Positions 6,934-8,242 of a DNA stretch of 8,242 nt are shown here, piece by piece. A program made the position numbers and the translations under genes. This DNA is from Bacteroidales bacterium UBA4318. GTDB lineage: Bacteria > Bacteroidota > Bacteroidia > Bacteroidales > UBA932. The stretch is from NCBI GenBank assembly GCA_002393895.1, contig DGUE01000090.1:1-8242 (forward strand). Reading direction: 5' to 3'. The notes under the pieces were generated by a model. The model was not told the origin of the DNA. It did not search any database and saw only the letters and a program-made list of their open reading frames with translations. Within the stretch, counting starts at the first letter, position 1, and every line of letters begins with the position of its first letter.

Positions 6934-8242
6934 CATCCGAATCGGTATTAGACATTTTTAAACGGATAACCCGCATCCCGCGCGAATCCGGCAAAGAAGC
7001 TCCCATGACGGAGTTTCTTTGCGCTTGGGCCGAGGAGCATTCCTTCGAATACAAGAAGGATGCTATCGGTAATGTGTTGATTGTCAAACCTGCATCTGAA
7101 GGCAAGGAAGACGTGCCGGCAATCGTCCTTCAGGCACATCAGGACATGGTCTGCGAGAAGAACGCAGGCTTCGAGTTCGATTTCGCCAAGGATCCCATCC
7201 CCTACGAAATAGAAGACGGATGGATGATTGCGAAGAACACTACCCTGGGAGCAGATGACGGCATAGGCATTGCTGCCTGCCTGGCTTTGATGGAAAGTGA
7301 CGCTCCCTGCGGACGCATCGAGAGCCTGTTTACTATCTCGGAAGAAACGGGTATGGACGGGGCCAATGCTCTTGAGGAAGGCTTTTTCACGGGGAAAACC
7401 CTGATTAACCTGGACTCCGAAGATGAAGGCCAGCTCTTCATAGGCTGCGCCGGTGGAGAGCATACAGATGCATTTTTCCACTATTCCCAGGAAAGGATCA
7501 AGCTTGGTGCCAGGGCCATCGAACTCACGATAGACGGAGGCATAGGCGGGCATAGCGGAGACGACATCAACAAGCATCGTGCAAACACCGTAAAGATGCT
7601 TTCAGACTTCCTTGCAGGAGAACTTGCAAGCGGATTCCAGCTCGTGAGTTTCGTTGGTGGCGGCAAGTCCAATGCCATTGCACGCGAGTGCAGGGCCATC
7701 ATCGCTACTCCCGATGCTATCGGTATTTCAGGCCGTTTCGGGGCCTATGGCAATATGTTGAAAGCAGAATATGCCGAGACCGAACCGGGGCTGAACTTCA
7801 GTGTAAAAGAAGTTAAGGCAGGCCGGAAAGCCATCGATTCCGCATGTGCGAAAGCAATGCTTACTGCCCTTGCCAAATGCCCTCACGGAATGATTAAGAT
7901 GAGTCCGGACATCGAAGGCCTGGTGCAGACTTCCACCAACCTGGCCGCCGTGAGCATGCCTGAGAGTGGTGTCGTGAAAGTTGCAACCAGCCAGCGCAGC
8001 AGCGTGGTTGCCGAACTTGATGAACTGGTGGAGAAAGTTGCCGGAATCTTCAAGGAAGCCGGTGCGGATGTAGAGTGCTATAGCAAATACCCGGGCTGGA
8101 ACCCCAATCTCAAATCCAGGATTCTTCAGCAAAGCGTTAAATCCTATCGCAAGCTGTTCAACCAGGAGCCTCTGGTGCTGGCTATCCATGCCGGCCTGGA
8201 GTGCGGCCTCTTCCTTGAGAAATTCCCGGATCTGGACATGAT
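6930..8242 (+). CDS. pepD: Aminoacyl-histidine dipeptidase (PepD, M20 metallopeptidase), C-terminus cut by window edge
   Basis: PepD-type enzymes are cytoplasmic two-zinc peptidases that cleave Xaa-His and other dipeptides. The frame opens with an ATG at 6930 that overlaps the dnaA stop as ATGA, and stays open to the right edge (437 full codons). No signal peptide is present. Visible metal-site motifs are LQAHQDMVCEKN (His70, Asp72), TLGADDGIGIA (Asp109, bridging), ISEETGMDGA (Glu138/Glu139) and NLDSEDEGQLFIGCAGG (Asp162). The lid/dimerisation region begins near GGIGGHSGDDINKHRANT (203-220). IHAGLECG (419-426) is typical of the PepD group. E. coli PepD is 485 residues, so roughly 50 residues are missing, including the last histidine ligand expected in a PHSPDE-like motif. 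The gene is probably co-transcribed with dnaA, since no promoter or gap separates them. The family is secure. Exact substrate preference cannot be read from sequence. Confidence 0.95.
   Translation, partial: MTSESVLDIFKRITRIPRESGKEAPMTEFLCAWAEEHSFEYKKDAIGNVLIVKPASEGKEDVPAIVLQAHQDMVCEKNAGFEFDFAKDPIPYEIEDGWMIAKNTTLGADDGIGIAACLALMESDAPCGRIESLFTISEETGMDGANALEEGFFTGKTLINLDSEDEGQLFIGCAGGEHTDAFFHYSQERIKLGARAIELTIDGGIGGHSGDDINKHRANTVKMLSDFLAGELASGFQLVSFVGGGKSNAIARECRAIIATPDAIGISGRFGAYGNMLKAEYAETEPGLNFSVKEVKAGRKAIDSACAKAMLTALAKCPHGMIKMSPDIEGLVQTSTNLAAVSMPESGVVKVATSQRSSVVAELDELVEKVAGIFKEAGADVECYSKYPGWNPNLKSRILQQSVKSYRKLFNQEPLVLAIHAGLECGLFLEKFPDLDM

Noticed and set aside
6948..8189. Minus-strand open frames opposite pepD (6948-7577 and 7728-8189)
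   Set aside because: They are mirror frames of a strongly conserved M20 peptidase with no independent support.
1..8242. Mobile element, CRISPR array, defence island or toxin-antitoxin pair
   Set aside because: No transposase, recombinase, spaced direct repeats or small paired genes were seen. All coding space is filled by five housekeeping genes.

Overview
The window reads as core chromosome of a member of the Bacteroidota, most likely order Bacteroidales. The support is internal. Rho carries a long charged N-terminal insert. LptD and the amidase have the Bacteroidota domain layout. Several promoters match the phylum-specific TTTG / TAnnTTTG consensus, and Shine-Dalgarno sequences are mostly absent. 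Coding regions have balanced base composition and intergenic DNA is AT-rich. I cannot name a genus.

Layout, left to right. On the minus strand, the rho gene (transcription termination factor) is cut by the left edge. It is preceded by its own promoter and a short leader with a hairpin. Upstream of it, also on the minus strand, is a large outer-membrane gene, lptD (LPS assembly barrel). Its terminator hairpin contains the upstream promoter element of rho. LptD is divergently paired with a plus-strand N-acetylmuramoyl-L-alanine amidase (zinc-dependent, exported, with a SPOR-like tail). The two genes have no real intergenic gap: their start regions overlap, neither has an ATG start, and each candidate promoter reaches into the other gene's signal-peptide region. 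After the amidase comes an AT-rich gap of 216 bases with a weak terminator and the probable dnaA promoter, then dnaA (replication initiator). Last is a pepD-type M20 aminoacyl-histidine dipeptidase, cut by the right edge, whose start codon overlaps the dnaA stop codon (ATGA).

The genes serve separate housekeeping jobs: transcription termination, LPS export, peptidoglycan cleavage, replication initiation and dipeptide breakdown. The two envelope genes share a control region, and dnaA and pepD look translationally coupled. I see no mobile element, CRISPR array, tRNA, rRNA, defence system or obvious horizontally acquired gene. I found no convincing undescribed system. The points worth a second look are the compact regulatory junctions (rho promoter inside the lptD terminator, interlocked lptD/amidase promoters, dnaA-pepD overlap) and the disordered, AT-hook-bearing insert in Rho.
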